From assembly GCF_023053635.1 (NCBI RefSeq), contig NC_086172.1, positions 128,563,681 to 128,627,680 on the forward strand: DNA of 64,000 nucleotides, in the 5' to 3' direction. The DNA is from Elgaria multicarinata webbii. Lineage: Eukaryota; Chordata; Lepidosauria; Squamata; Anguidae. This document shows, piece after piece, positions 34,270 to 45,827 of the stretch. Within the stretch, counting starts at the first letter, position 1. Each line of letters starts with the position of its first letter. The notes under the pieces are model-generated. The model ran no database searches, was not told the DNA's origin, and was given only the letters and a program-made list of their open reading frames with translations. A program made the position numbers and the translations under genes.

Positions 34270-37200
34270 TAGGGTGACCCTATGAAATGGAGGACAGGGC
34301 TCCTATATCTTTAACAGTTGCATAGAAAAGGGAATTTCAGCAGGTTTCATTTGTATATATGCGGAACCTGGTGAAATTCCCTCTTCATCACAACAGTTAA
34401 AGCTGCAGGAGCTATACAAGAGTGACCAGATTTAAAAGAGGGCAGGGCACCTGCAGTTTGAACTGTTGTGATGAAGAGGAAATTTCACCAGGTTCCCCAT
34501 TTTTTCCCCTACCTCTTCCCTCCCCATCTGCTTCTCCTTGCGTGTCATGTCTTTTTTAGAATGTAAGCCTGAGGGCAGGGACTGTCTTTACTTATCATAG
34601 AATCATAGAATAGCAGAGTTGGAAGGGGCCTACAAGGCCATCAAGTCCAACCCCCTGCTCAATGCAGGAATCCACCCTAAAGCATCCCTGACAGATGGTT
34701 GTCCAGCTGCCGCTTGAATTACTCTAGTGTGGGAGAGCCCACAACCTCCCTAGGTAAATGATTCCATTGTCATACTGCTCTAACAGTCAGGAAGTTTTTC
34801 CTGATGTCCAGCTGGAATCTGGCTTCCTTTAACTTGAGCCCGTTATTCCATGTCCTGCACTCTGGGAGGATCGAGAAGAGATCCTGGCCCTCCTCTGTGT
34901 GACAACCTTTTAAGTATTTGAAGAGTGCTGTCATGTCTCCCCTTAATCTTCTCTTCTCCAGGCTAAACATGCCCAGTTCTTTCAGTCTCTCTTCATAGGG
35001 CTTTGTTTCCAGACCCCTGATCATCCTGGTTGCCCTCTTCTGAACACACTCCAGCTTGTCTGCGTCCTTCTTGAATTGTGGAGCCCAGAACTGGACACAA
35101 TACTCTAGATGAGGCCTAACCAGGGCCGAATAGAGAGGAACCAGTACCTCACGTGATTTGGAAGCTATACTTCTATTAATGCAGCCCAAAATAGCATTTG
35201 CCTTTCTTGCAGCCATATCGCACTGTTGGCTCATATTCAGCTTGTGATCTACAACAATTCCAAGATCTTTCTCGTTTGTAGTATTGCTGAGCCAAGTGTC
35301 CCCCATCTTGTAACTGTGCATTTGGTTTCTATTCCCTAAATGTAGAACTTGGCATTTATCCCTATTAAATTTCATTCTGTTGTTTTCAGCCCAGCACTCC
35401 AGCCTATCAAGATCACTTTGAAGTTTGTTTCTGTCTTCCAGGGTATTAGCTATCCCACTCAATTTTGTGTCATCTGCAAATTTGATAAGCGTTCCCTGTA
35501 CCTCCTCATCCAAATCATTAATAAAAATGTTAAAGAGCACTGGGCCCAGGACTGAGCCCTACGGTACCCCACTTGTTGCCTCTCCCCAGTTTGAGAAGGT
35601 TCCATTGATAAGTACTCTTTGAGTCCGATTCTGTAGCCAACTGTGGATCCACCTAATAGTTGTTCCATCTAGCCCACTTTTAGCTAGTTTGTTAATCAGA
35701 ATGTCATGTGGTACTTTGTCAAAAGCTTTGCTGAAGTCAAGATCTATGACGTCCACAGCATTCCCACAGTCCACAAGGGAGGTTATCCTATCAAAAAATG
35801 AGATAAAATTAGTCTGACAGGATTTGTTCCTGACAAATCCATGTTGGCTTCTAGTAATCACTGCATTGATTTCAAGGTGTTTACAGATTGACTTCTTTAT
35901 AATCTGCTCCAGAATTTTCCCAGGGATGGATGTCAGACTGACTGGTCTGTAGTTCCCAGGTTCCTCCTTTTTGCCCTTTTTGAAGATAGGGACAACGTTA
36001 GCCCTCCTCTAGTCATCTGGCACCTCACCCGTCTTCCATGTTTTTGCAAAGATAATAGACAAAGGTTCTGAAAGTTCTTCCGCTAGCTCCTTCATTACTC
36101 TTGGATGCAGTTCATCGGGCCCTGGAGATTTGAACTCATTCAAGGAAATTAGGTGTTCTTTGACCATTTGTTTATCAATCTCAAACTGCAATACTGCCCC
36201 CTCAACTTCTGCTTCACTTTTTCAAGGGGGGTCATAGACCCGCTTTTGGGAGAAGACTGAGGCAAAGTAGGAATTGAGCACTTCAGCCTTTTCTTTGTCA
36301 TCTGTTATCAATTTGCCATCCTCATTAAGCAGTTGAACCACCATTTCTTTCCTCGTCTTTTACTACTCACGTATCTGAAGAAAGCCTTTTTATTGCTTTT
36401 AGCATCCCTCACTAATCTCAGCTCATTCACAGCTTTTGTCTTACTGACGCCATTTTGGCACTTCTGTGCCACCTGTCTGTACTCTTCTTTTGTAGCCTGG
36501 CCTTCCTTCCACTTCCTATATGTATCCCTTTTTGTTTTCAGTTCATCAATAAGCTTTTTGTGGAGCCACATTGGTTTCCTCTGTTGTCTTCTATCTTTTC
36601 TCCTTGTTGGAATTGTTTGTAACTGTGCCTTTAAAATTTCCTTTTTTAAATACTCCCACCCATCCTGCACTCCTTTTCTCATTAGGTTCACTTGCCACGG
36701 GACCTTACTTATCATAGTTCTGAGTTTATTAAAATCAGCTTTCCTAAAATCCAGAGTACGTGTATGGCTACACTCAACTTTTGTCTCCTTCATAATCAAG
36801 AATTCAAGTATGATGTGGTCACTTTCCCCCAGAGTTCCCGTAACTGCCACTTTATCCACTAAGTCATCCCTATTGGTCAATATCAAGTCAAGGATTGCCG
36901 ATCCTCTAGTTCCTTCCTCCACTTTCTGTAGGAGAAAATTATCACCCACACATGTCAGGAATTTCTTGGAAGGGCTGCTTTTGGCAGTATTTGTCTCCCA
37001 ACAGATATCAGGGTAATTGAAGTCCCCCATCACTACTACATCACCCTTCCTTGAAACACTGGCAATTTGTTTCTCAAAAGTTTCGTCCTTGTCCTCTCCT
37101 TGATTGGGTGGTCGGTAGTAGACTCCGATTATCATGTTCTTTTTATTCCTTGCCCCATCAATTGTAAGCTGCTCTGAGAGCCTTTTTGGCTGAGGTGCGG

Positions 37201-37323
37201 GATAAAAATATTCTAAATAAATAAATATATACATACATACAAATGACACCTGCTAAAATTCCCTTTTCAATACAACTGTTAAAGATACAGGAGCCCTGTC
37301 CTCCTTTTCATATGGTCACCCTA
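34270..37323. mobile_element. Three-layer nest: family D MITE split by an L2 tail, itself split by a CR1
   Basis: The left half of the MITE (34,270-34,500) begins 'tagggtgaccctatgaaatg'. The right half (37,239-37,323) ends 'cttttcatatggtcacccta', the inverse of the left end. Between them is an L2 3' end read on the plus strand. Its first part (34,501-34,593, 'gtaagcctgagggcagggac') and last part (37,150-37,238, 'gcgggataaaaatattctaa' then a TAAA-rich tail) are themselves separated by a 2.5-kb CR1 on the minus strand. The order of events is therefore MITE, then L2, then CR1. Confidence 0.8.
34594..37149 (-). mobile_element. CR1 LINE, 2.55 kb, with endonuclease and reverse-transcriptase remnants
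   Basis: On the minus strand the 5' part encodes apurinic endonuclease sequence ('MIIGVYYRPPNQGEDKDETF', 'DVVVMGDFNYPDICWETNT', 'LGESDHIILEF'). The middle is the RT region ('NKSCQTNFISFFDRITSLVD', 'VIDLDFSKAFDKVPHDILI', 'FADDTKLSG'). The C-terminus has 'VRPHLEYCVQFWAP' and '[20 protein letters not shown]'. The 3' end is the classic 'aatcatagaatcatagaata' in reverse. The 5' UTR, ORF1 and the start of ORF2 are missing. The long frames (313, 100 and 256 codons) are separated by a few breaks, so the copy is dead but not old. Confidence 0.93.
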
Positions 37324-39454
37324 CATTATCTAAAACATTGAAAAAGCTGCAAACTAGTTTTAATTTAATTTAAACTCCTCTAGTGCAATGCAGGATAAAT
37401 GTAGCCAGAAGGTATGTTTTTGCAACTCCTACTAAATAGCAACATTTTATTTTTAGATATCATTTTTGCTTTTATTCTTCTGCTCTTCCCTGTGGACTTC
37501 TGCCTAACAGACTGCTGTAGACAATTTCCACCATTCCCCTCCCTTCCTGGGAGGGACATATAAGCTCTCTGGCTGAGGAGGCTTGCGAGAGCCATCACCT
37601 GCAGGAGAGGGAAGCCTATAGAGTGAGGTGGAGTGTCAGTCACCGCCGCCGCCACCACCACCTCCTATCTGATTTTTCCAGGCTTGAACTTTGTGCCTCG
37701 GAGGGAGGACACAGGGCCAAGTGGAGGGATTTGAGGGGCCCCCAATCAACATAGTGACGGGTAGAGGGAGATATGGCATTGTGAGGGCTTGGCAGGTAAG
37801 GAAAACACAACCCAGACAGTTAACAGCTTTGCCTTGTTTTGGTACCCCTACCCCTACACCACCCACAGGTTTGTTGGTTGCCCTATCAGCCAGCCCTCAG
37901 GATGTTGCTTTTAAATGCCAGATTGGTGCATAATAAGGCCTCCCTCATCCCCAACTTTATTGTGGATCAGGCAGCCAATCTGTCATGAATAACCAAGACC
38001 TGGGTGGGTGAACAAGGAGGAGTCAGTCTCTCCCAGCTATACTTGGTTCAGCATCAGGGTAGACTTGAGGGACAGGAAGTGGGGTTGTTGTGGTCTATAG
38101 GAGCTCCATTCCCCTTTGCAGGCTCCCTGTCCATGTGACTACTGATCTGGAGTGTTGGGACAATGGGACAAATTAGGGATTATGTTGGTGCACCACCTAC
38201 CCTGCTGCTCAACAGATTCCCTAGCTGAGCTGATGGTGAGCTGAGGTGGTCTTGGTTCTGGGGGATGTCAAGGGCACTTTATCTGGGGCAGCTCAGGATT
38301 TCATGGTTTCCATGAGAACCATGGGACTGGCCCAACACATGTTTTTTTTCAACTGGACATGGAGATAGTGATCTGAAAGTGGGAGACTTTACATCACCCT
38401 GACCCCTTTGTCATGGTCAGATCACCACCTGCTGAGGTTTAGACTTGCAGCGTCTTCTCCCCTCTGGAAGGGTGAGGGACCCATTAAGATTGTCTGCTCC
38501 TGGAGCTGATGGATCTGCATGGTTTCCAGAGTGCTCTGGGGAGTTTTCCGGTTGATAGGGCTGGCTCTCCTGATCTGTAGAATGCAGAAATGACCCAGGC
38601 AGTTGAAACCATTGCTCCTGAATGCCCTCTCCTGTGTAGAGCTTGTATGGCTCCGTGGTATACCCCAGAGCTGAGAGTGATGAAACAAAATAGGAGGCAG
38701 CTTGAGTACAGATGGAGAAGAACTCCTAGTGGATGCAGTCAAGCTCTGGTGAGTGCCTACAGTAAGGCATATTCAGGGGCAGTGAAGGCGGCAAAAATAT
38801 ATATCAATATTTTGCTGCCATTATAGAAGCATCAATCTGCCACCCAGCAGAGGTTTTCAGAGTTGTCCTGCGGCTATTGCATGTTGGCCCCAAGGACACT
38901 GTAGAACCTTCTGAGGCCCGCTGTAATCTATTTGCTAGGTACTTCCAGAATAAAATCTCCTGCATCCGCCAGGACTTGGACTCGAGTTATAGCAGGTGAA
39001 TCAGGTGATGTATCCAGAGTGCAGTTTTGTCTAGTTTTCCTGGATGAGTTTCAGTTGGTGCAGCTTGAGGACGTTGACAAGTTGCTTGGACAGGTTAGTG
39101 CAACCACCTCTGTATTGGATCCTTGCCCCTTTTGGCTAATAAAAAGCTAGCAGGGATGGAACAACTGGCTGGGCCAGGGACGTGATTAATGCCTCTTTGC
39201 AAGAGGGAGTGGTCCCAGGCTGCCTGAAAGAGGCAGTAGTGAGACCATTCCAGAAGAAATCTTCCCTGGACCCAGAAAATCTCAATACCTATAGGACATT
39301 AGCAAATGTTCTGTTCCTGGGCAAGGTCCTTGAGTGGGAGGTTGTGAGCCAGCTCCAGGCACTCTTGGATGAGACCGATTATCTGGATCCATTTCAGTTG
39401 GGTTTCAGGCCTGGTTTTGGTATGGAAACAGCCTTGGTCATCCTGTATGAAGGC

Positions 39455-39535
39455 CTATTTTATTTATTTATTGCATTCTTATACTGCCCAATAGCTGAAG
39501 CTCTCTGGGCTGTTTACAAAAATTAAACCATAGCA
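39455..39535 (-). repeat. L2 3' tail inserted into the L2
   Basis: 'tttatttatttattgcattc' followed by 'gcccaatagctgaagctctc' is the reverse complement of an L2 terminus. L2 coding sequence resumes directly after it ('aaagacggggagtgtgactt'). Confidence 0.75.
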
Positions 39536-40539
39536 AAATACGTTGGGAAAAAGACGGGGAGTGTGACTTTGTTGATTCTCCTTTATCTCTCAGTGGCTTT
39601 CAATACCATCGACCATAGGATCCTTCTGGTATGACTGAGTTGGGAGTGGGAGGTACTGCATTGCAGTGGTTCTGCTTCTATTTGACGGGTCGGCTCTAGA
39701 AGGTGGTGCTTGGGGGACATTGCTTGGATTCCCCAGTACAGGCTTCCGCAGGGGTTAGTCTTGTCCCCCATGCTGTTCAATATCTACATGAAACCATTGA
39801 GTGTGGTCATCCAGAGTTTTGGAGTGCATTGTCATCAGTATGCTAATGACACACAGCTCCAATTCTCCTTCATCTGGTGAAGTCGTAGATGTGCTGAACT
39901 GGTGCCTGGCCGCAACAATGGACTGGATTAGGGTTAATAAACTCAATTCAGAGAAGACTGAGATGCTGTTAGTGGATGATTCTGCTGACCAGATAGAGGG
40001 TGTTCAACCTGTTCTGGATGGGGTTGCACTCCCTGTGAAGGAGCACATTTATAGCTTGGGGGTTCTCCTAGAACCATCTATGTCACTTGAGGCTCAGATG
40101 GCCTTGGTGGCACAGAGTGCCTTTTACCAGCTTCGGTTGGTGGCCCAGCTACACCCATATCTGGACAGTGATAACCTGGCTTCAGTTGTCTATGCTCTGG
40201 TAACCTCTAAGTTAGATTACTGCAATTCACTCTACGTGGGGCTGCCTTTGAAGACGGTTTGGAAGCTGCAGCTTGTTCAAAATGTAGCAGCCGGATTGAT
40301 AACAGGGACCAGAAGGTTCAAGCATATAAGATCCACTCTGACCCGCTTGCATTGGCTGCATGTTTCCAATTCAAGGTGCTGGTTTTAACCTATAAAGCCT
40401 TACAGTTTGGGACCACAATATCTGACATTAGCCTTTCCTGACATGAACCTACCCAAACACTACATTCAACACCTAAGGTCCTCCTCCGAGTGCCTACTCC
40501 GAGGGAAGCTCGGAGGACAGCAACAAGAGAGAAGGCCTT

Positions 40540-41180
40540 TGTCAGGATCTATGCTATACTGAGTGCTTGCAGGACCCAGGTCTTCGGTCAGGACCTGTCC
40601 TGCTGGGGTGTTTGCAAGCCTCAGGCCCGACTAACTACACGCAGGGTGTGTGATTGGAGTCCAGCTGGGTGGGGCTAGGGTAAGGGCTATTTAAGCACTG
40701 CAGTTCTCTCTCAACCCTCGCCACAGCAACACCGTTCCTGTACTGCCTGGCTCTGCTTCCCGCAAACCTCTACGCCCGTTCCTGATCGTGTTGGTTCCTG
40801 ACTTCTGGACTGCCTTTGGACTTTGCTTTGCCTCTACCACGCCTTATTGGTTCCTGACTTCTGGACTTTGCCTTGCCCCCTACCTCTGCCACGCCTTATT
40901 GGTTCCTGACCCTTGGACTGCCTCTGTCTCAGCAGGTGGTGGTGGACCCTTGTGCCAGTTCTGGGATGTTGCTCCAGCTCGGCCCAGACTCAGGTTCAAC
41001 TGTGCCTCTGAACTCTTGCATGCTACGGGAGGGGGCCTCTGGCTCTGGCACACACTAGTGACAGTCAATAAAGCTGAACCCTTCTTGATCCCGCTTCAGT
41101 CTGGTGTTCTCTTCTGCCTCACTCCCCTGGGTCCCGGCAGCCCAGCCTAGCTCCCTGCTGCCCACGCCCTGGACATAATA
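40540..41180 (+). mobile_element. Solo LTR of an LTR retrotransposon or ERV
   Basis: A block of about 640 bp interrupts the L2 frame between 'gaaggcctt' and 'cttctcggtgg'. It begins TGTCAGGATC and contains a TATA-like 'gctatttaagc' (near 40,690) and a poly(A) signal 'tcaataaagctg' (near 41,070). Near-identical 5-bp flanks (gcctt / gtctt) suggest a target duplication. There is no internal gag or pol, so it is a solo LTR left by recombination between LTRs. The family (gypsy or ERV) cannot be told from the LTR alone. It has an internal tandem repeat (40,791-40,930). Confidence 0.7.
40791..40930 (+). repeat. Tandem repeat of 52-56 bp inside the solo LTR
   Basis: Two and a half copies of a unit starting 'ttggttcctgacttctggac' and ending 'accacgcctta'. 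Repeats of this sort often duplicate U3 promoter or enhancer elements in LTRs. Confidence 0.75.
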
Positions 41181-41410
41181 GTCTTCTCGGTGGTGGCCTG
41201 CCAACTATGGAACAATCTCCCTGATTGTTCAAGACTTTTCTCCCAAGCATTTAGCAATATGAAATTAGCCTGGGTTATAGTGACTTTAAATGTATATTGT
41301 ATGTTTTGTGGTTTTTAATTTTTGTATATTGTTTTTAAGGTCTTAATATTAGGTAAACTGCCCAGAGAGCTTCGGCTATGGGGCAGTATACAAATGCAAT
41401 AAATAACAAT

Positions 41411-42474
41411 ATTTTTAAGCAATGTGTTCTATGTCTTCTAAAGCAAGAATTTGCATGTCAATTACTAGTTATTTATATACGCTGTTCATCAGTTCTTTTA
41501 CATGTGTCCAGCAATAAAGTATTCCCTAGAGCTTTATGAGATACTGCAATAATTTAAAATGTTTCTGAGAGTACAAAACAGCAGAAGTTATGTGAACGCA
41601 CTTCCCACAGTAAACCCCTTTTTCTGGCCCCGGTCGTGCCAGAAAAAGCAATTTCAGAAATAGTCACTTCCAGTAGGAGAAAGTGTGTCTGGCTAACCTT
41701 GTGATGCTATTTTCATAGCTGTGCTGCTTATCCCAGTGGCTGGGAACAGAAAGGAGCAGATGAGAGGAAAGATGGATTCAGTCTTGCATCTCCCGTCATG
41801 AAGCAGCAGTTTACTCCCACAGTGCAAGCAGCACCACAGGAGAAACCTATTGCTATATAAGCATCACACACATTCTATAAACTCACCATAATGGATCATG
41901 CATAGTTGGTTCGGAATGATAAAACGCAGGAATATTAGTCAACTTCTTTCCCAAACACAATGCATGCAATCAAAAAAACTTAAAATCAAGCCCATTAGCC
42001 AGTAGCATCCTTATCTGCATACGTGCCACAGTTGGGAACAGTTCTTGTTGCTCCCCTCGTGTTTAAGAAAAAAAATCTACAGCGTGGAGCCTTTTGTATC
42101 TGTGAAGTCTCTCTGCGTGATGAAGAACCCTGGTTTTCCAGCATTCTACATCTTAAGGGGAGCCTATAGGAAAGTGGAAAGCTCTAATTTGCAGAAAGTA
42201 ACCCTGAATACAAGGAAGGCAGCAAGAACAATGACAGAAGGAGAGCAGAACAAATCTGCTTATTCTCAATCTCCTCATGTATTAGTGTAAGAGTTAGAAC
42301 ATCTGAATAGGGCTGTATTATTAACGCTGGCATTCTAATACTTAGCAATGAACATTCAACTGATTACCCTATTATCATTCTTCTCTTAACTGAATTGATT
42401 TGGAGATTATTTATTTAAAGAATCATAGGCACTAGGGGACAAATGTGACTGGAAAGATGGCTTTTTAAATTTAG
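41411..42474. other. Intergenic DNA between the L2 and the HAUS2 3' end
   Basis: No gene is recognised. The frame at 42,045-42,290 shows no known motif. The HAUS2 transcript probably ends at about 42,460. Confidence 0.5.
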
Positions 42475-42480
42475 TTTATT
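42475..42480 (-). terminator. Candidate HAUS2 poly(A) signal
   Basis: 'aataaa' on the minus strand, about 270 bases downstream of the HAUS2 stop codon. This would give a short 3' UTR. Other A-rich candidates lie near 42,408. Confidence 0.45.
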
Positions 42481-42746
42481 CTCTTTCTATAAATACAAGA
42501 CATATGTACATAAAACTGATGTTAAGGCAGCGTCATGAAACTGCTTCATTAAAACATTCCTCAGAGGGGCACAAGGGAGCCCTCAGCAATTTCTACATAC
42601 TAGTTCCACATACAAATATGAATTTCAGAAGACAGACACAAGTGGTTGCAAATTTGAGAGCAAGAATAAAAACACAGGTGTGTCCCATCAATCATACAAA
42701 ACAGCTAAACAGCCTCGGAACAGTGACGGAGAAGGAAAAATGTGTG

Positions 42747-42899
42747 CTATCGTATACTTCTGAACCAGGAATCTGATCCAACAGTCAGCTGTGAATTGTC
42801 AAAAAAGATTGCCTTTTGTTTTTCTCTCCACTCCAGTATTTGTTCTGCCAGCTCTTCTGTCTCTGTTACCAACAAGTCCATCTTTGCTAGTGCACTGTC
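42747..42899 (-). CDS. HAUS2: HAUS2 exon 6 (last coding exon, divergent C-terminus)
   Basis: 153 bp, 50 codons plus TAG. The minus-strand acceptor is 'tatattctag'. It starts '[20 protein letters not shown]', close to human '[20 protein letters not shown]', and continues 'ILEWREKQ'. After that it departs from the human protein: 22 residues ending '[14 protein letters not shown]' in place of about 42 human residues ending 'KVHVQTINAK' (human sequence from memory). The conserved part is coiled coil. An unseen alternative last exon could encode a longer form. Confidence 0.88.
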   Translation of the reverse strand, partial: DSALAKMDLLVTETEELAEQILEWREKQKAIFFDNSQLTVGSDSWFRSIR

Positions 42900-43016
42900 C
42901 TAGAATATAATATGAAAATGAATATTTTAGCTACTTTTTCCAATAATTTCAGCAATATGAGAGCTAATCACAAAGTGCTCTGGATCTGCATTTGCTAATT
43001 TGTTCCAGGGAAATAT

Positions 43017-44265
43017 CATAGAATCATAGAATAATAGAACTGGAAGGGGCCTATAAGGCCAATGAGTCCAACCCCCTGCTGAATGCAGGAATCTACCTTA
43101 AAGCATCCCTGACAGATGGTTGTCCAGCTACCTATTAAATGCCTCTAGTGTGGGAGAGCCCACGACCTCCCTAGGTAATTGGTTCCATTGTCATACTGCT
43201 CTAACAGTCAGGACATTTTTCCTGATATCCAGCCAGAATCTGGCTTCCTGTAACTTGAGCCCATTATTCCGTGTCCTGCATTCTGGGAGGATCGAGAAGA
43301 GATCCTGGCCCTCCTCTGTGTGACAACCTTTCAAGTACTTGAAGAGTGCTATCATGTCTCCCCTCAATCTTCTCTTCTCCAGGCTAAACATGCCCAGTTC
43401 TTTCAGTCTCTCCTCATAGGGCTCATAGTTTCCAGACCCCTGACCATCCTCATTGCCCTCCTCTGAACACATTCCTTCTTGAAGTGTGGTGCCCAGAACT
43501 GGACACAATTCTCAAGGTGAGGCCTAACTAGTGCCGAACAGAGGGGAACCAGTACCTCACATGATTTGGAAGCTATACATCGATTAATGCAGCCCAAAAT
43601 AGCATTTGCTTTTTTTGCAGCCGCATCTCACTGTTGGCTCATATTCAGCTTGTGATCTACAACAATTCCAGGATCCTTCTCGTTTGTAGTATTGCTGAGC
43701 CAAGTACCCCCATCTTGTAACTGTGCATTTGGTTTCTTTTTCTTAGGTGAAGAACTTGGCATGTATCCCTATATTTCATTCTGTTGTTTTTAGCCCAGTA
43801 CTCCAGCCGATCACGATCACTTTGAAGTTTGTTTCTGTCTTCCAGGGTATTAGCTATCCCACCCAATTTTGTGTCATCTGCAAATCTGATAAGCGTTCCC
43901 TGTACCTCTTCATCCAAATCATTAATAAAAATGTTGAAGAGCACTGGGCCCAGGACAGAGCCGTGCGGTAACCCACTCGTTACCTCGCCCCAGTTTAGGA
44001 AGGTACCATTGATAAGTACTCTTTGAGTCCAATTCTGTAGCCAACTGTGGATCCACCTAACAGTTGTTCCATCTAGCCTACTTTTAGCTAGTTTGTTAAT
44101 CAGAATATCATGGAGCACTTTGTCAAAAGCTTTGCTGAAGTCAAGAACTAGTAAGTCCACAGCATTCCCACAGTCCACAAGGGAAGTAACCCAATCCAAA
44201 ATGGTATCAGATTAGTCTGACAAGATTTGTTCTTGACAAATCCATACTGGCTTCAAAAAAGTTTA
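43017..44265 (-). mobile_element. CR1 LINE 3' fragment filling HAUS2 intron 5
   Basis: 'aatcatagaataatagaact' begins the inverted CR1 end. The minus strand carries RT remnants ('VLDFSKAFDKVLHDILINKL', 'FADDTKLGGIANTLEDRNK', '[20 protein letters not shown]'). About 1.25 kb, 5'-truncated, with several breaks. It is the same subfamily as the copy at 34.6 kb. It takes up most of the 1.5-kb intron, in the same orientation as HAUS2. Confidence 0.93.
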
Positions 44266-44405
44266 CCCAAAGCAATCAAGCAAATCTATAGCTGAGCTCT
44301 GAACTCAGTTATAGTTCAGCTCTTAGCCACTACTTTATGCCAGCTATAAAGTGTGTTTGCTTTCAAAAAAAGTTTACTAGTGAAATGTTATGACTGACTA
44401 CTCAC

Positions 44406-44514
44406 CAGTTTTTTCAAAGTTAGGGGTATTTGAGGAATGCTCCTTACTGTGGCTAGATGGGTTTCTATTTTTTCGATGAAAGGCACTGCTAGTGCCAACA
44501 ATTCCACTGCATAC
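44406..44514 (-). CDS. HAUS2: HAUS2 exon 5
   Basis: 109 bp. The acceptor is 'cactctag' and the donor 'gtgagt'. The first base completes the Arg codon split from exon 4, then 36 codons 'YAVELLALAVPFIEKIETHL' and 'ATVRSIPQIPLTLKKL'. Human has '[20 protein letters not shown]' at this point. Ends in phase 0. Confidence 0.92.
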
Positions 44515-45289
44515 CTAGAGTGTAAACAAGACAATTCAAAATACTGCAGTTTAACAATCTTGGGGCTTTATTCTCAAATTCCCACTAAGGGAGCAATCCT
44601 ATGTCCCCTAGAGAGCGTCTGAGGGAGACAGGATTTTTTGGTTTTCTGGTTCTGAGCTCGAAGACTCCCCCTCATAGCCAGTGTGGCAAGAACTGCACCA
44701 GCTATCTCTCCATGCTCTTAAATGGAGCATGGGGCAGGGAGAAGGGAACGTCCCGGGGGATGGGAAGGCAGGAGATGGGGTGGCCGTCCTATGATCTTTC
44801 CAGTGGCCACCTCAGCCTCCTTCCCTCCCACTTTCTGAAGCCTCCACTGGATGGGTGACATCACTCATCTAGCTAAAATGCAGACAGGTAGGCACCTCCC
44901 TTTCGGCAGAGGATACTCGTAAGCCTCTGAGTTCGGGGGTTACAAGTACCCAGGGTGAAACCCATGGGATTAGGTCCTAATTATTTCTTTTCATAGGTTA
45001 TTTCTTTTCATTATTTTCTTTTCATGCATTCTGGCAACAAATCTGTGGAGAAACTCATCTTATTTTCATACCTCTCTCTTTAAAAGTACAATATACCTGG
45101 CATGTTGGCTTAGCTTCTCCATTATAAAGCAACTTACTTGTCACATTTCAAACACCCTCTAACAAAGCGGGATATAAACCTGCAGCTCTTGGAATTCCTC
45201 TTGCTTAGGAGCTAGAATAAAATGCGGGTTGGTGGTAGACTTAAGAAGGGATGTTGATCTGCCCTTGCCTTTAAAAGACAGCTGGGAAT

Positions 45290-45480
45290 CGCAACAGCAT
45301 CTTGTACCAATTGCAGCTTCTGAATTGTCTATACAGGCAACCCCACATAGAAAGCACTGCAGTAGTCAAGTATAGATATAACTAAGAATGTAACAAGAGC
45401 CATGCTGGATCAGCCCAAGGGCCAACTAGTTCAGCATTCTGTTTACTCAGTGGCCCATGGCAAACACACAAGCAGTACAT
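45290..45480. repeat. L2 fragment followed by a CR1/L3-like repeat fragment
   Basis: Positions 45,290-45,380 ('cagcatcttgtaccaattgc', 'aagcactgcagtagtcaagt') are inverted L2 RT sequence. Positions 45,385-45,480 ('aagagccatgctggatcagc', 'gttcagcattctgtttactc') repeat the motif of 15.57 kb. Both are in HAUS2 intron 4. Confidence 0.6.
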
Positions 45481-45827
45481 GATTGCAACAGCACTTTCAA
45501 CTGTGGCATGAGTAACTGCGGCAAGTTACATTTTAAATGCTATATATAAGTGTTCTATATTTCCAAACAGTTTTACACTTCTTAGTACTTTGAAAGTATT
45601 CATTAAAATGGTTACCCTGCTACATGAAATGTTGAGTCGAAGAATTTTAACTGAAAACCTTGTCAAATTTGTTTACCACCACAAACATAGTTTACTTGTT
45701 AAGATCTGGAGGAAGGCACCTGCCCAGAGTATCTAGTGATTGAACTGAACCTCTTGAACAGGATAAGCTTTTCTGCAGCTTTGGAACGAACAAACACACA
45801 CACACACGGTACAATGAACCTCCTAGA

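Larger units (their letters stand above)
37470..41410 (+). mobile_element. L2 LINE, nearly full length, carrying two later insertions
   Basis: A GC-rich 5' region (37,470-37,880) resembles an L2 5' UTR. Then come ORF2 endonuclease remnants ('LLNARLVHNKASLIPNFIVD'), the linker ('MAPWYTPELRVMKQNRRQLE') and RT ('VVPGCLKEAVVRPFQKKSSL', 'LDPFQLGFRPGFGMETALVI', 'CNSLYVGLPLKTVWKLQLVQ', 'LTRLHWLHVSNSR'). The 3' terminus is 'aactgcccagagagcttcgg' with a short tail at 41,400. Many breaks. It is interrupted by an inverted L2 tail at about 39,455-39,535 and a solo LTR at 40,540-41,180. It lies between STARD9 and HAUS2. Confidence 0.85.

Noticed and set aside
37136-37235. Sequence at the CR1 5' end as a SINE or an extension of CR1 ORF2
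   Set aside because: It reads as the final part of the L2 3' end whose first part is at 34.50-34.59 kb, so the CR1 simply lies within an L2 tail.
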